Notes: a model not told the origin generated them from the letters alone. DNA of 64,000 nucleotides from Alkalihalobacillus sp. TS-13 (GCF_019720915.1 NZ_JAHKSI010000001.1:3348001-3412000), one strand, 5' to 3'; positions 26,060 through 35,104 are shown, numbered from the stretch's first letter. Numbers and translations: made by a program.

Positions 26060-26408
26060 CGCGAATTGCACTCCTTTTCCGCGGGCAAACGAAAAGCCGA
26101 AGCGAACCGATTAGGCACGTAGGTTACTGGAAAACTGACGAGGAGGCTGTCGCCGCCGCAAGAAGTTTGAAGGGATCCAAGTGACTGGTCGCTGAGCTAG
26201 AACACCACTTCCTTGCATTTACCTACTTCCGCGAGCTTCGACGTTCACTATAGGACGTACTTGTACAGGATGTACTGACTTCGACGTTCACCATAGGACG
26301 TGGTGGTATTTAGTCGAAGTTCATTATTATAGTCGAGGATCCTTAACTTTTGTCCGTTCGGAGCCTCGCCTGGCTCACTGTTCCCGCAGGAGTGTCGCCG
26401 AATTCGCA
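26060..26408 (+). repeat. MITE-like repeat family 1, full type A copy with duplicated arm (R9)
   Basis: Ends cgcgaattgcactcctt and cgcaggagtgtcgccgaattcgc. The cttcgacgttcac arm is duplicated around a gtacaggatgtactga linker. It separates the zinc-ribbon and protease genes. Confidence 0.8.
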
Positions 26409-26455
26409 TCAAATCAAATTCAATAAAACTAAAATAATTGAAAGGGAGGATAAGA

Positions 26456-27610
26456 GTGAAGCGTCCTGCCATTCTCTCCATTTTCATTACCTCCCTGATT
26501 TTGATCGGCGGTGTTACTGGAGGTTACTTCTTACATGATCATTATAGTAGTGTTAAAGTCCTGGCTACCTCATCGCTTGGACACGAAAACAGCGAACATG
26601 AAAAGGTAGAGAGCCCTAAAGAGAAAGACTTGAAGACAATCATCCACGAGAGTCAAAAAAGCGTTGTCCAACTTGAAGTCACTCATGATGATAGTGAAAG
26701 CGTGGGATCAGGGTTCCTTTATAACGAATACGGGGATGTTGTCACAAACGCCCATGTGGTCAAAGGTGGAAAGAGAATCATGGTCCGTACAGCAAATGCT
26801 CAGCAATACGAAGGGCAATTGATTGGTATCGGCGAATCAACTGATATCGCTGTCGTCCGGGTTCCAGAGCTTGCAGGGGAACAGTTCCTTGAAATCGCAA
26901 CAGACTTTGAAGCCGAGATTGGTGATGAAGTAGTAGCTTTGGGAAGCCCCCTTGGGTTACAGAACACCGTGACCACTGGTATCATCAGCGGTCTGAACCG
27001 GGAATTCAAGATTGATGGCTATACGTATTCGAATGTCTATCAAATTTCTGCACCTATCGCCAAAGGGAACAGCGGCGGTCCTCTGATTGATAAACAAACA
27101 GGATTGGTCCTAGCACTTAACTCAGCTGGTACAGAAGAAGGGTCAATCGGGTTCAGCATTCCTCTATCAGATGTGCATAAGAAAATTTCAGCCTGGTCCG
27201 AAGATCCTGTTGAATATACATTTGGATCAGATGATAACACCGAACTCCCTTCTTCTGAAATGATAATAGATGCAGACCAGAGTAAATACCTGGTCAACTA
27301 TTTCTTCGACAGTCTAGCAATTAGAGATTATGTTACAGCGTATTCCCTGCTCGGCAGCAAATGGCAGACGGGCACTCCTTATAAAAAGTTCCGGGGAGGA
27401 TATATCCATACCATAGACATCACCAAAAACAAAATTAGCAGTGAGCCAGTTGAGGATGGGAATAAATATAAGGTAACGATTATTATAGAATCCCTCGAGC
27501 GTATGAAAGACAAAAGTACAAGAACCGTTTTATATAAATGCAATTACGAGGTTGGCCTTGAAAATAACCAGCCAAAAATTTTGAGTGGAAAAGCTGAAGA
27601 AATTGAATAG
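26456..27610 (+). CDS. HtrA-like S1C serine protease, membrane-anchored, no PDZ
   Basis: A 384-residue protein: an N-terminal membrane anchor (about 6-25), then a trypsin-like domain with the triad H100 (VVTNAHVV), D130 (STDIAVV) and S206 (KGNSGGPL). In place of the usual PDZ domain, the C-terminal part (about 272-384, NYFFDSLAIRDYVTAYSLLG and the following strands) looks like an NTF2-type cone fold. That assignment is tentative. The start is GTG 26456, with AAGGGAGGA 6 nt upstream. It acts outside the membrane. A terminator follows. Confidence 0.85.
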   Translation: MKRPAILSIFITSLILIGGVTGGYFLHDHYSSVKVLATSSLGHENSEHEKVESPKEKDLKTIIHESQKSVVQLEVTHDDSESVGSGFLYNEYGDVVTNAHVVKGGKRIMVRTANAQQYEGQLIGIGESTDIAVVRVPELAGEQFLEIATDFEAEIGDEVVALGSPLGLQNTVTTGIISGLNREFKIDGYTYSNVYQISAPIAKGNSGGPLIDKQTGLVLALNSAGTEEGSIGFSIPLSDVHKKISAWSEDPVEYTFGSDDNTELPSSEMIIDADQSKYLVNYFFDSLAIRDYVTAYSLLGSKWQTGTPYKKFRGGYIHTIDITKNKISSEPVEDGNKYKVTIIIESLERMKDKSTRTVLYKCNYEVGLENNQPKILSGKAEEIE

Positions 27611-27623
27611 GGAATCTTGATGA

Positions 27624-27665
27624 ATGGTGCATCATTTCTTCAGAGGAGGATGCATCATTTTTCTG
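27624..27665 (+). terminator. Intrinsic terminator of the S1C protease gene
   Basis: A 10-pair stem ATGGTGCATC (27624-27633) / GATGCATCAT (27649-27658) followed by TTTTTCTG. Confidence 0.85.
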
Positions 27666-27706
27666 TTTTTTCTTCTTGGCTGTTTTCGCATAGATTGTTG
27701 GTTTTG

Positions 27707-27873
27707 GAAATATACTCGCTTTCCGCGGGCAATCTGCAAGCCTCCTCACTTGCACAGGATGTGCTGGCTTCGACGTTCACCACAGGACGTGATGGGTCTT
27801 AGTCGAAGATCATATTAAAAAGTGCGGGGTCTCGCTTAGCTTGCTTTTCCCGCTGGAGTCTCGCATATTTCCA
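27707..27873 (+). repeat. MITE-like repeat family 1, type B copy (R10)
   Basis: Begins gaaatatactcgctttccgc and ends ccgctggagtctcgcatatt. The core is gcaagcctcctcacttgcac, cttcgacgttcaccacagg and a single hairpin arm. Confidence 0.75.
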
Positions 27874-28032
27874 CTGCCAAAAGGTTTCAGCATCTTTCTT
27901 TAGAACATTCCATTAGCAACAAACTTTTAGAAACAGCCTTCTTAGACCGCTCCCCTTTCATGAGTGATTTATCTTTTCTATAAGTCTTGCTATACTTTAA
28001 AACATAATGCGGGAGATAAAAGGAGCAGAAAA

Positions 28033-28581
28033 ATGATTACCCTCTTGATCGACATGGATTCAGTGATCTGCGATTTGATGAGCGAATGGCATCGCCGATA
28101 TAACGAAGAATATGACGATAACCTTAGTGCAGAAGATCTTGACTGCTGGCAAAGTGAAAAATATGTCAAAACGGAGTGCGGCACTAAAATCTATGATTTT
28201 TTAGATGAGTCGGGTCTGTTTATCCGGCTGGAGCCATTGCCGAATGCAATAGAAGTTTTGAGGAGGCTTTCTGAACGCCATGACATCCTCATTGTTACAA
28301 GCAGCCGCACCTATGCATACACCGAAAAGGAAAAATGGGTTGAAAAGCATCTTCCATTCATAGGGGCTCGAAACCTGATTTTCACACACCGTAAGGATAT
28401 GGTCCGAGGAGATATCCTTTTTGACGATGCACCGCACAATTTGATCGCTTTCGAAGAGTCTGGCCGAAAAGCAGTCGCAATGGATTATAGATACAATCGA
28501 AATGTAGATGTTGAACGGGTCCAAAATTGGCTTGAATTTGAGCAATGGGTTGAAAAATATGAAATGGGTGAACAATCGTGA
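28033..28581 (+). CDS. 5' nucleotidase, NT5C type (HAD family)
   Basis: A 182-residue HAD-like phosphatase. Motif I is IDMDSV with nucleophile D7 and D9, LIVTSSRTY is motif II, and DILFDDAPHNL is motif IV. This fits the 5'(3')-deoxyribonucleotidase-type family (YqfW-like), which dephosphorylates (deoxy)nucleoside monophosphates in the cytosol. The start is ATG 28033 with AAAAGGAG 7-8 nt upstream. Its end overlaps the next gene's GTG by 4 bp (GTGA), so it is co-translated with the flavoprotein. Confidence 0.82.
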   Translation: MITLLIDMDSVICDLMSEWHRRYNEEYDDNLSAEDLDCWQSEKYVKTECGTKIYDFLDESGLFIRLEPLPNAIEVLRRLSERHDILIVTSSRTYAYTEKEKWVEKHLPFIGARNLIFTHRKDMVRGDILFDDAPHNLIAFEESGRKAVAMDYRYNRNVDVERVQNWLEFEQWVEKYEMGEQS

Positions 28582-29507
28582 AAAAAACGGATATACTCAT
28601 CATCGGCGGTGGTCCGGCAGGCATATCTGCGGCAATCTGGTGTCAACGCCTTGGCTTAAATTATCTACTAATTGAAGAACAGACAGAATTAGGTGGACAA
28701 TTGACGGATATCTATAACCGTATCGTGGACTACCCTGGATATATATATGAAAATGGACAGACTCTTAAACAGTATTTGACCAAACATATCGATGAAGTGT
28801 ATGCCCGTTATCATGTAAACATGAAAATCCATCACCTTGACCATACCAATCGAATCGCTTCACTTATACAAAATGAAAAAGAATTGAAAATCAATTATCA
28901 CTATTTGATTCTTGCAACCGGGACCTCAGTAAGACGACTCGACATTCCAGGTGAGCAGGAAATGATCGATCGTGGTGAAATATATTCTGCCACAAAGGAC
29001 CGTTATCGTTTTGAAGGGAAAAAAGTGGTTGTAGTCGGGGGTGGCGATCGAGCATTCGAAGGTGCCCTGTTATTGGCAGAAAGCGGTGCAAACGTTTATT
29101 TGGTCCATCGTTCCAAAGAATTCCGGGCACGTGAAGAATTCAGGAAACCTGTGACGGATCACTCTAAAATCACCATTTTATGTGACACAGTCGTCAAAAA
29201 CATTCAACATGCGGAAAACGGGATCGTCGGAGTCGATTTACGTAACTGCCTGACCAACTCAGTTACTCAATTGTCGGTTGAAGGTGTCTTCATCCGGATT
29301 GGTGTCCAGCCGAACATCCGTTACGTAAAAGAATACATCAGCCTGGATGAAGGGAAGTATGTACAGGTTGATTCTTGTCAACGGACAAGTGACCCGTACA
29401 TCTACGCAATCGGTGATGTATGTACACACCCTGTATTTTCGAGTATATCCAATGCAACTGCACAAGGTATGATCGCCGCAAAGCATCTTTCTCTGAAGCT
29501 GTTTTGA
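28578..29507 (+). CDS. Thioredoxin reductase-like flavoprotein lacking the CxxC motif
   Basis: A 309-residue FAD/NAD(P)H oxidoreductase with the thioredoxin-reductase fold. The FAD site is IIGGGPAGISAA (9-19), the NAD(P)H site VVVGGGDRAFEG (151-162), and the C-terminal FAD site YAIGDVCTHP. Where thioredoxin reductase has its CATC pair, this protein has S137-A-T-K140, so it cannot reduce thioredoxin in the standard way. It may be a ferredoxin/flavodoxin reductase (YumC-like) or act on another acceptor. The start is GTG 28578, overlapping the nucleotidase stop. Confidence 0.85.
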   Translation: MKKTDILIIGGGPAGISAAIWCQRLGLNYLLIEEQTELGGQLTDIYNRIVDYPGYIYENGQTLKQYLTKHIDEVYARYHVNMKIHHLDHTNRIASLIQNEKELKINYHYLILATGTSVRRLDIPGEQEMIDRGEIYSATKDRYRFEGKKVVVVGGGDRAFEGALLLAESGANVYLVHRSKEFRAREEFRKPVTDHSKITILCDTVVKNIQHAENGIVGVDLRNCLTNSVTQLSVEGVFIRIGVQPNIRYVKEYISLDEGKYVQVDSCQRTSDPYIYAIGDVCTHPVFSSISNATAQGMIAAKHLSLKLF

Positions 29508-29551
29508 TGGAATGACAGAACGGTATACAACGCATATTTTCATTATTGTGA

Positions 29552-29590
29552 GGGCTGTCTTTGAGTGCAAAAACACTTACCGGACAGCCC
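29552..29590 (+). terminator. Hairpin ending the nucleotidase/flavoprotein unit
   Basis: GGGCTGTC (29552-29559) / GACAGCCC (29583-29590) with an inner AGTG/CACT stem. The outer arm resembles repeat family 2. No good T tract follows on either side. Confidence 0.55.
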
Positions 29591-29628
29591 CTACCCTCCT
29601 CTTAGAACGGTCTGACTATCAACTCACA

Positions 29629-30464
29629 CTAGTCGAGCGCTCCTGGTCGAGCAGATTGCGCTCTCCTCAGCTGGTCCTCAATACTTACCTCTGGACAATG
29701 CACTTGAATGAGTTGTGCGGTTTCTCTGATCAACTCCTCCAATTGAGTGAGACTATCCCTTAATGAGGCATTTGTAAGTATCTGATGAATCCTATTTGAA
29801 AAACACTCCGGTTTCACTTCCATCCTTTCACTTGTTTCATACAGCCATTTCAGTCCAGGATGATGAATATACATTTCATTTAATGCACTCAATGTGACGA
29901 GCAGTTTTTTTGAAACCTCCACGAGTATTGAATGAAGGAAGAGTGAATCTTTTCGTTGAACTAGAGCTTTACGACTTTGCCACCTTCCATCGAAATCAAA
30001 CGAATGAAGAATAAGCTTTTCTTTTAAAGCTTTAGGATAAGGAAAAATAGATTCAAGGTAACTTTCAAATATTGCCGTCCCTTTGAAGGGAACACCATCC
30101 GCAATCGCCCCAACCAAACATTGTTTATCAAGGGAGATGTCCCCACCCTTCATCGATTGGATATACGTCTCAACTGTCGATCTTAGAAAACTGCTAATTT
30201 CAAATTTTGTCTTATTTCCAAAAAAGATTCCGACCATTCCTGATCTTCATAAGGATGAAAATTCAGGATCTCCCCTTCCACCTGGTTGATGGGATTCAAG
30301 CGATCCTGATCATCAGGTGGTTCATTCCATATCAAAAAAAGTTCAACATCGGAAAACTGGTCTTCCCAGCCTCTCGAAACCGACCCTCCTAAAAAGATCA
30401 CTTCAAGTTTCGGACTTGCCTTATAAACTTCTGCTAATTTTCTAGCTTGTTCGAATAAAGTCAT
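29629..30464 (-). pseudogene. Nucleotidyltransferase-domain protein, frameshifted
   Basis: The first frame (ATG 30464, GGGGGAG RBS) reads MTLFEQARKLAEVYKASPK, then FLGGSVSRGWEDQFSDVELF with the GGS...DxE motif of nucleotidyltransferases, and stops at 30183. The rest (SFLRSTVETYIQSMKGGDIS ... to 29629) continues in another frame that overlaps around 30183-30237, near A/T runs. Joined, they give one protein of about 278 residues with an NTase domain and a helical C-terminal domain. A one-base indel is the simplest cause. Whether it is real or a sequencing error cannot be told here. Confidence 0.75.
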
Positions 30465-30572
30465 TTACTGCTCCCCCGTCATGGTAATCAGTTCCAATTA
30501 TAGCAAAATAAAATGATATTTCAGTGCTGGAATTTGATAAAATAGGCTTTGTTATACTTTATTGTTGTTTTT

Positions 30573-30914
30573 GCGAAATTTACTCTCTTTCCTTGGGCAA
30601 ACGAAAAGCGGAAGCGACCCGATTAGTCACGTAGGTCACTGGAAAACTGACAAGGAGGCTGTCGCCGCCGCAGGAAGTTTGAAGTGATCCAAGTGACTGG
30701 TCGCTGAACTAGACACCACTTCCTTGCACTTACCTACTTCCGCGAGCTTCGACGTTCATCATAGGACGTACTTGTACAGGATGTACTGACTTCGACGTTC
30801 ATCATAGGACGTGGTGGTATTTAGTCGAAGTTCATTATTATATTCGAAGATCCTTTTAAAAACAGCGGGGTCCCGCCTGGATCGCTTTTCCCGCAAAAGT
30901 GTCGCAAATTTTGC
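30573..30914 (+). repeat. MITE-like repeat family 1, full type A copy with duplicated arm (R11)
   Basis: Ends gcgaaatttactctctttcc and cgcaaaagtgtcgcaaattttgc. The arm cttcgacgttcatcatagg appears twice, both with the same C-to-T change, so the duplication is homogenised. Confidence 0.8.
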
Positions 30915-30994
30915 TTTAATCAAACTTAGTCAGAAATCAACGGTAAAACAAAGCGTAAAATAAATAGGATATTCAAAAAGGAGGTAAAGTTAGC

Positions 30995-31789
30995 ATGCAT
31001 GATTCAGTTGAATCCCAATACGAATCCAATTCACCACTTGAGGCAAGAATCCAGCTTCATCAACGTTTCAGTACAAATTCGACAAATTGGTTCGAGTGGT
31101 ACTTCAATGAAATGGATCTGTCAGAAGGAGGTATAATTTTGGATGTAGGTTGTGGTACCGCAGAATTTTGGGTCATGAACGTGAAAAAGCTTCCAGCAGA
31201 TGTCAGGCTTGTATTGGTTGATGCCTCAGAAGGCATGATCAAGACAGCAAAAAGAAACCTTCATAATACAAAAATAAATGTAGAGTATCTAGTGAGTGAT
31301 CTATGTTCCCTCCCTTTTAAAAATGAACATTTCGATGTGGTCATGGTAAACCATATGCTTTATCATGTACCTGATGACAAGCGGAATGAGGGGTTATCTG
31401 AGTTGAAACGCGTACTGAAAAAAGATGGTCTATTCTATGCTTCCACCAATGGAGACAAACACTTGTCAGAGATAACCGATCTCATCATAGAGTTCGACCC
31501 CTTGCTTAATCCTGAAACCCCCGAACTTCATTCCTTCAGTTTGCAAAATGGTACACAACAACTTGAGACGCTGTTCACTGATGTCGATTGTCATCTCTAT
31601 GACTGCGATTTAAAAGTGACCGATGCACGTCCATTAGTCGATTATGTCCAGTCGATGATGAGTTCCGCTGCGGAACAACTCAAAAAGACATCCACTGGTG
31701 AATTTGAAAAGTATATCCATCGCTTGATCTGGGCACATGGAAACATCCATATTACAAAAGAGGTTGGTTACTTCAAAGCGTTGAAATAA
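30995..31789 (+). CDS. Class I SAM-dependent methyltransferase
   Basis: A 264-residue cytosolic enzyme with methyltransferase_11/25-type motifs: motif I IILDVGCGTAEFWV (47-60), motif II VLVDASEGMIKTAK, and the post-I region FKNEHFDVVMVNHMLYHVPD. The substrate is unknown. The RBS is AAAAAGGAGG about 11 nt upstream. It is followed in the same direction by the MscS gene about 160 bp on, but has its own promoter-sized upstream region after repeat R11. Confidence 0.85.
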   Translation: MHDSVESQYESNSPLEARIQLHQRFSTNSTNWFEWYFNEMDLSEGGIILDVGCGTAEFWVMNVKKLPADVRLVLVDASEGMIKTAKRNLHNTKINVEYLVSDLCSLPFKNEHFDVVMVNHMLYHVPDDKRNEGLSELKRVLKKDGLFYASTNGDKHLSEITDLIIEFDPLLNPETPELHSFSLQNGTQQLETLFTDVDCHLYDCDLKVTDARPLVDYVQSMMSSAAEQLKKTSTGEFEKYIHRLIWAHGNIHITKEVGYFKALK

Positions 31790-31951
31790 GACCAGCCTGA
31801 ACCTGTGAATATTACTGAATGGCGTTTGTACACCCCCATTTCTGATCAACATAGAAAGAAATATATGTACATCGTATTCAATATTTTACCTTTACACTTG
31901 TTTTTGATAGATTTACTTTATAGCTTACATATAAGGGGTGCAGTCTACGTC

Positions 31952-33151
31952 ATGCTGGAATGGTACAATACAGTGCTCGACTATGTTACCGATCTTGATC
32001 TTTGGATTGATGTCGGTATTGCTCTAATGATCTTCATCGCATTTGTCATCTTTAGGAAATTGTTTACAAAATATATTTTCAGGTTGATTTCTAGATTGAC
32101 TGATAAAACGTCAACCAAAGTCCTTCATAAAATATTATTGGCTTTTGAAAAACCTTTGAATGCCTTTTTCATTTTCTTGGGCCTCTATCTGGCGTATACC
32201 TCCCTGGAGATGCGTACTGAGGATGTGCACTTGCCCTTAAGATTGTTCCGGACCTCCGTCATCATTCTGGTGACATGGGGATTGATCAATCTTTCGTCGT
32301 CATCTTCCATTCTTTTCAGGAGCATTCATCGAAGATTGGATTTACAAATGGATCAGATTCTGATTCCATTCTTCTCCAGGGTTCTGAAGGCTGTTATCGG
32401 AGCGATTGCCATCAGTGTGTTGGCTCAGGAATGGGGATATAACGTAAATGGTTTCGTTGCAGGTTTAGGTATTGGCGGATTAGCATTCGCTTTTGCTGCT
32501 AAAGAAGCGTTGAGTAATCTATTCGGCGGAGTCGTCATCATCATGGAACGGCCGTTTTCAATTGGTGACTGGATACAAACACCGTCAGTCGAAGGAATTG
32601 TCGAAGATATCGGCTTCCGGAGCACGCAAGTCCGAACTTTTGCTGATGCCCATGTCACAGTTCCTAACGCTAATATCGCCAATGAACCGATAACGAACTG
32701 GACGCGGATGCGAAAGCGCAGGATTTCTTTCAATCTGGGAGTCGAATACACAACACCGAAGGAAAAACTTGAAAAAGTGGTTGAAAGAATCAGGACTATG
32801 CTGAAAGAGCATAAGGAGGTCCACCCAGAATTGATTATCGTCAATTTTGATAACTACAACAGCAGCAGCCTTGATATCATGATCTATTTCTTTACAAAAA
32901 CGACTGCATGGATAAACTTCCTGGATGTAAAGCAGGATATCAACCTTCGTATCATGGAAATTCTTGATAAAGAAGGCGTCTCTATCGCATTTCCTAGCAG
33001 AAGCATCTATATGGAAAATACACACCAGCATATGCATCCAGTTCGTGACGAACCACAAGACCCTGCCTCTACTAATACCAAACCTAGTGGTAATATCGAT
33101 AACAGGGATGAAAAGAGCGGGCAGCATCATGGAAATGAGGATGGAGAATGA
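31952..33151 (+). CDS. MscS-family mechanosensitive channel (YkuT-like)
   Basis: A 399-residue membrane protein: three or more N-terminal helices, then the pore helix GFVAGLGIGGLAFAFAAKEA with the Gly/Ala packing pattern of MscS TM3, then the beta domain (NLFGGVVIIMERPFSIGDWI, VTVPNANIANEPITNW). It opens under membrane tension to release solutes. The start is ATG 31952 with AAGGGGTG upstream. The C-terminal tail is His-, Asn- and Asp-rich (HQHMHPV ... SGQHHGNEDGE), longer and more polar than usual. The next, broken gene overlaps its 3' end. Confidence 0.88.
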   Translation: MLEWYNTVLDYVTDLDLWIDVGIALMIFIAFVIFRKLFTKYIFRLISRLTDKTSTKVLHKILLAFEKPLNAFFIFLGLYLAYTSLEMRTEDVHLPLRLFRTSVIILVTWGLINLSSSSSILFRSIHRRLDLQMDQILIPFFSRVLKAVIGAIAISVLAQEWGYNVNGFVAGLGIGGLAFAFAAKEALSNLFGGVVIIMERPFSIGDWIQTPSVEGIVEDIGFRSTQVRTFADAHVTVPNANIANEPITNWTRMRKRRISFNLGVEYTTPKEKLEKVVERIRTMLKEHKEVHPELIIVNFDNYNSSSLDIMIYFFTKTTAWINFLDVKQDINLRIMEILDKEGVSIAFPSRSIYMENTHQHMHPVRDEPQDPASTNTKPSGNIDNRDEKSGQHHGNEDGE

Positions 33152-33840
33152 AGCTGACCATCAGGTCTTTTTAGGAAAAAAAAACGATATTGGTTTGCAG
33201 TATAGATTTTGGGAAACGGTCACTGCTGAGCTTCCTTACGCTTGGAAGCCTATCTTTTCGCCAAAACTCTTCCTCTATCAAAAAGAATTTGATCCGAAAA
33301 GCCGATGTTTTGCCTTTGATGGAGATCGGTTAGTTAGCCATATGAGCTTTACTGGTAAAGGAAATTTCGTATCGCTAGCTAATCCACAGTTACGCTGCTG
33401 GACCATCTTATGGAGGAAGTTTTCGCCCAACGATTCAGAGCTCAGTGGAAAGACCAAATCAGTTTCTTTTTAGGAAAAGGATTTGAAATTACGGGACGAT
33501 CACCAATCTATGGCAGAGAGGTTAACTTTGATGAAAAACCTGATACAACGGTATGGTATTGTTCAAGTGCATTAGGGGTTTGATATCGAGCAATTCCTAT
33601 CCGTTGGCACAGGATGATCCTGAACTGACCGACCAGCATATTGCTTTTTACCGTGAATACTATCAAGCTGTAGATTTTGATTTTGCAGTAAAATGCATTG
33701 ATACCAAAAAGTTGGTTGCCTATTTCGACATCACGATCTGGCATGATACAAATTACTCTGAAATCATTGCATGTACGGTTCCAAAAGAACGATCACCAAT
33801 CCTTTAAAGCAGGAATATCCAAGATTTTGGAAGAACTTTC
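33129..33840 (+). pseudogene. Degraded GNAT-like acetyltransferase
   Basis: Homologous-looking peptide runs occur in successive frames: MEMRMENEADHQVFLGKKND ... FAFDGDRLVSHMSFTGKG up to 33473, then ISFFLGKGFEITGRSPIYGR in a second frame, then LISSNSYPLAQDDPELTDQH ... SEIIACTVPKERSP in a third, and a last shift before KAGISKILEELSK. At least three frame changes are needed, so this is a decayed gene. Its first codons overlap the MscS stop. Confidence 0.6.
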
Positions 33841-33852
33841 AAAATGCGAAGG

Positions 33853-33882
33853 AAAGAGGCTGACCGAAACCGCAGCCTCTTT
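33853..33882. terminator. Bidirectional hairpin between the GNAT remnant and DUF2188 gene
   Basis: Perfect 10-bp stem AAAGAGGCTG / CAGCCTCTTT. It serves the minus-strand DUF2188 gene and perhaps the plus-strand remnant. Confidence 0.75.
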
Positions 33883-33893
33883 CTCTATGTTTT

Positions 33894-34112
33894 TCATCCA
33901 TTTGTCGAATATTTACTTACATCTTCTACTTCACCATTTTGGCGGTGTATGACCACCTGACTCGGCCGTGATGCATCAGCCAGGTCCTGCGCCTCCTGGT
34001 AGGCCGCTTCTTTAGTATCAAACGTTTTCTCCGGCCGGCCACGTCCCTCGACTTTTATTTCCCAACGATTGTTATCTTCATTCGGTAAAATGTGATAGAT
34101 TTTATCTCCCAT
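33894..34112 (-). CDS. DUF2188 domain protein
   Basis: A 72-residue protein, MGDKIYHILPNEDNNRWEIK, then GRPEKTFDTKEAAYQEAQDL and SQVVIHRQNGEVED. This is the standard DUF2188 form: a small alpha/beta protein of unknown function. The start is ATG 34112, where GGAGG lies 8 nt upstream; ATG 34118 is too close to the RBS. It diverges from the 40-residue basic protein. Confidence 0.8.
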   Translation of the reverse strand: MGDKIYHILPNEDNNRWEIKVEGRGRPEKTFDTKEAAYQEAQDLADASRPSQVVIHRQNGEVEDVSKYSTNG

Positions 34113-34231
34113 CCTCATTCCCTCCTTTGAACTTATTTTGTACAAACACTTCCCTTTCTCTGAAGTTTTTACACATAGAAACTGATTAAGTCAGGTATTC
34201 TGGGAAAAGTAAGTAAACGGAGGTGATCATT

Positions 34232-34354
34232 TTGAAGAAAAAGAAAAAAGATCCGACCACAATCGGGCTTCCTTCATCCCAGCCTGAAGGACAAGGAACA
34301 GGCTATGAAAAAGGACCATCTGTCGATTCAGCAAGGAAGAAAACAAAGAAATAG
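34232..34354 (+). CDS. Small basic protein (40 aa), possibly YuzL-like
   Basis: TTG 34232 has an excellent RBS (GGAGGTGA, 5 nt spacing) and opens a 40-residue frame: MKKKKKDPTTIGLPSSQPEG, QGTGYEKGPSVDSARKKTKK. It is lysine-rich at both ends and has no hydrophobic segment, so it may be disordered or bind nucleic acid. The KxPxxIGLxSxxxEGQGT pattern resembles short Bacillus proteins such as YuzL, but I am not sure of the match. Confidence 0.6.
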   Translation: MKKKKKDPTTIGLPSSQPEGQGTGYEKGPSVDSARKKTKK

Positions 34355-34400
34355 AAAACTTGAGAAAGCAAAACTTTGGCGATAACTCAGGAGTCAAAAG

Positions 34401-34517
34401 AGGCTGTCCTAAAAGTGTCGGAGTATCTCCGAACTTAACAGCATTTTGAGAAAAATTGTGGTTCTAATCCAAAATGTTGTGTTGGAGGTGTCTAACACTT
34501 TTCTTTTAGGACAGTTT
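34401..34517. repeat. Long-hairpin repeat family 2, full copy (F2)
   Basis: Arms GGCTGTCCTAAAAGTGTC and its near-complement ending aggacagtttc, inner stem AACAgcATTTTGA / TCcAAAATGTTgT. Its right end abuts the truncated DUF1722 remnant. Confidence 0.75.
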
Positions 34518-34519
34518 CT

Positions 34520-34840
34520 CATTATTACGAGTTTAAGAATAACACCTTCCTTAAAGGGTAATTTCCAAAAGTCCGCAAGGTATACATCGAACATCAATGT
34601 ATGTCAGCATATTATGGGCTATTTTCGGACGACTTGACGAAGAAAGAACGGGATTATTTCCTTCACATGCTTAGTCGGTACAAGGAACGAAGAATACCAT
34701 TAAGTAACTTGCTAAGCATATTGAAATCCTTAGTCATCCGTTTTGATAACGATTATCTGCTTCAACAGTCTTTCTTCGAACCATATCCCGAGGATTTGGT
34801 CCAGATGTCCGATTCCGGAAAAGGGAGGAATTACGCGTAA
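34520..34840 (+). pseudogene. 3' remnant of a DUF1722 (YbgA-like) gene
   Basis: Two frames together spell the DUF1722 C-terminal half: NFQKSARYTSNINVCQHIMG-YF in one frame, then SDDLTKKERDYFLHMLSRYK, ERRIPLSNLLSILKSLVIRF and FFEPYPEDLVQM in the other. The frame changes near 34635. The N-terminal half is missing, and the remnant begins right where hairpin repeat F2 ends. The family function is not firmly known; some members are linked with DNA photolyase. Confidence 0.7.
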
Positions 34841-34843
34841 AGA

Positions 34844-34872
34844 AAGGAAACGATCAGCCGTTTCCTTCCTTT
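34844..34872. terminator. Bidirectional terminator between the DUF1722 remnant and DUF5370 gene
   Basis: Perfect 9-bp stem AAGGAAACG / CGTTTCCTT followed by CCTTTTTC on the plus strand and TCTTTACG on the minus. Confidence 0.8.
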
Positions 34873-34876
34873 TTCA

Positions 34877-35065
34877 TTATGTCAGATTGTCATAGTACTG
34901 GTCGATCATTTTTTCGATTTTAGCTTCATCTGGCTTTTCCCCTATGAATTCAAAGGGCAGTTCTTGCTTGAACGTACCGTCTTCATACACATGGACTGCG
35001 CCGTTTTGATGAGACACACTATACTCGATTTCAAATGTATATGTACCTCGTTGAATGGCACCCAT
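34877..35065 (-). CDS. DUF5370 (YbxH-like) small protein
   Basis: A 62-residue protein beginning MGAIQRGTYTFEIEYSVSHQ and continuing NGAVHVYEDGTFKQELPFEF. This matches the small Bacillus DUF5370 family, function unknown. The start is ATG 35065 with GAGGAGG 8 nt upstream. It lies 39 bp downstream of ung on the same strand and is probably read with it. Confidence 0.72.
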   Translation of the reverse strand: MGAIQRGTYTFEIEYSVSHQNGAVHVYEDGTFKQELPFEFIGEKPDEAKIEKMIDQYYDNLT

Positions 35066-35104
35066 AGAATCAACCTCCTCTGTTCTCATCTAGTATGAGC
35101 AGAT

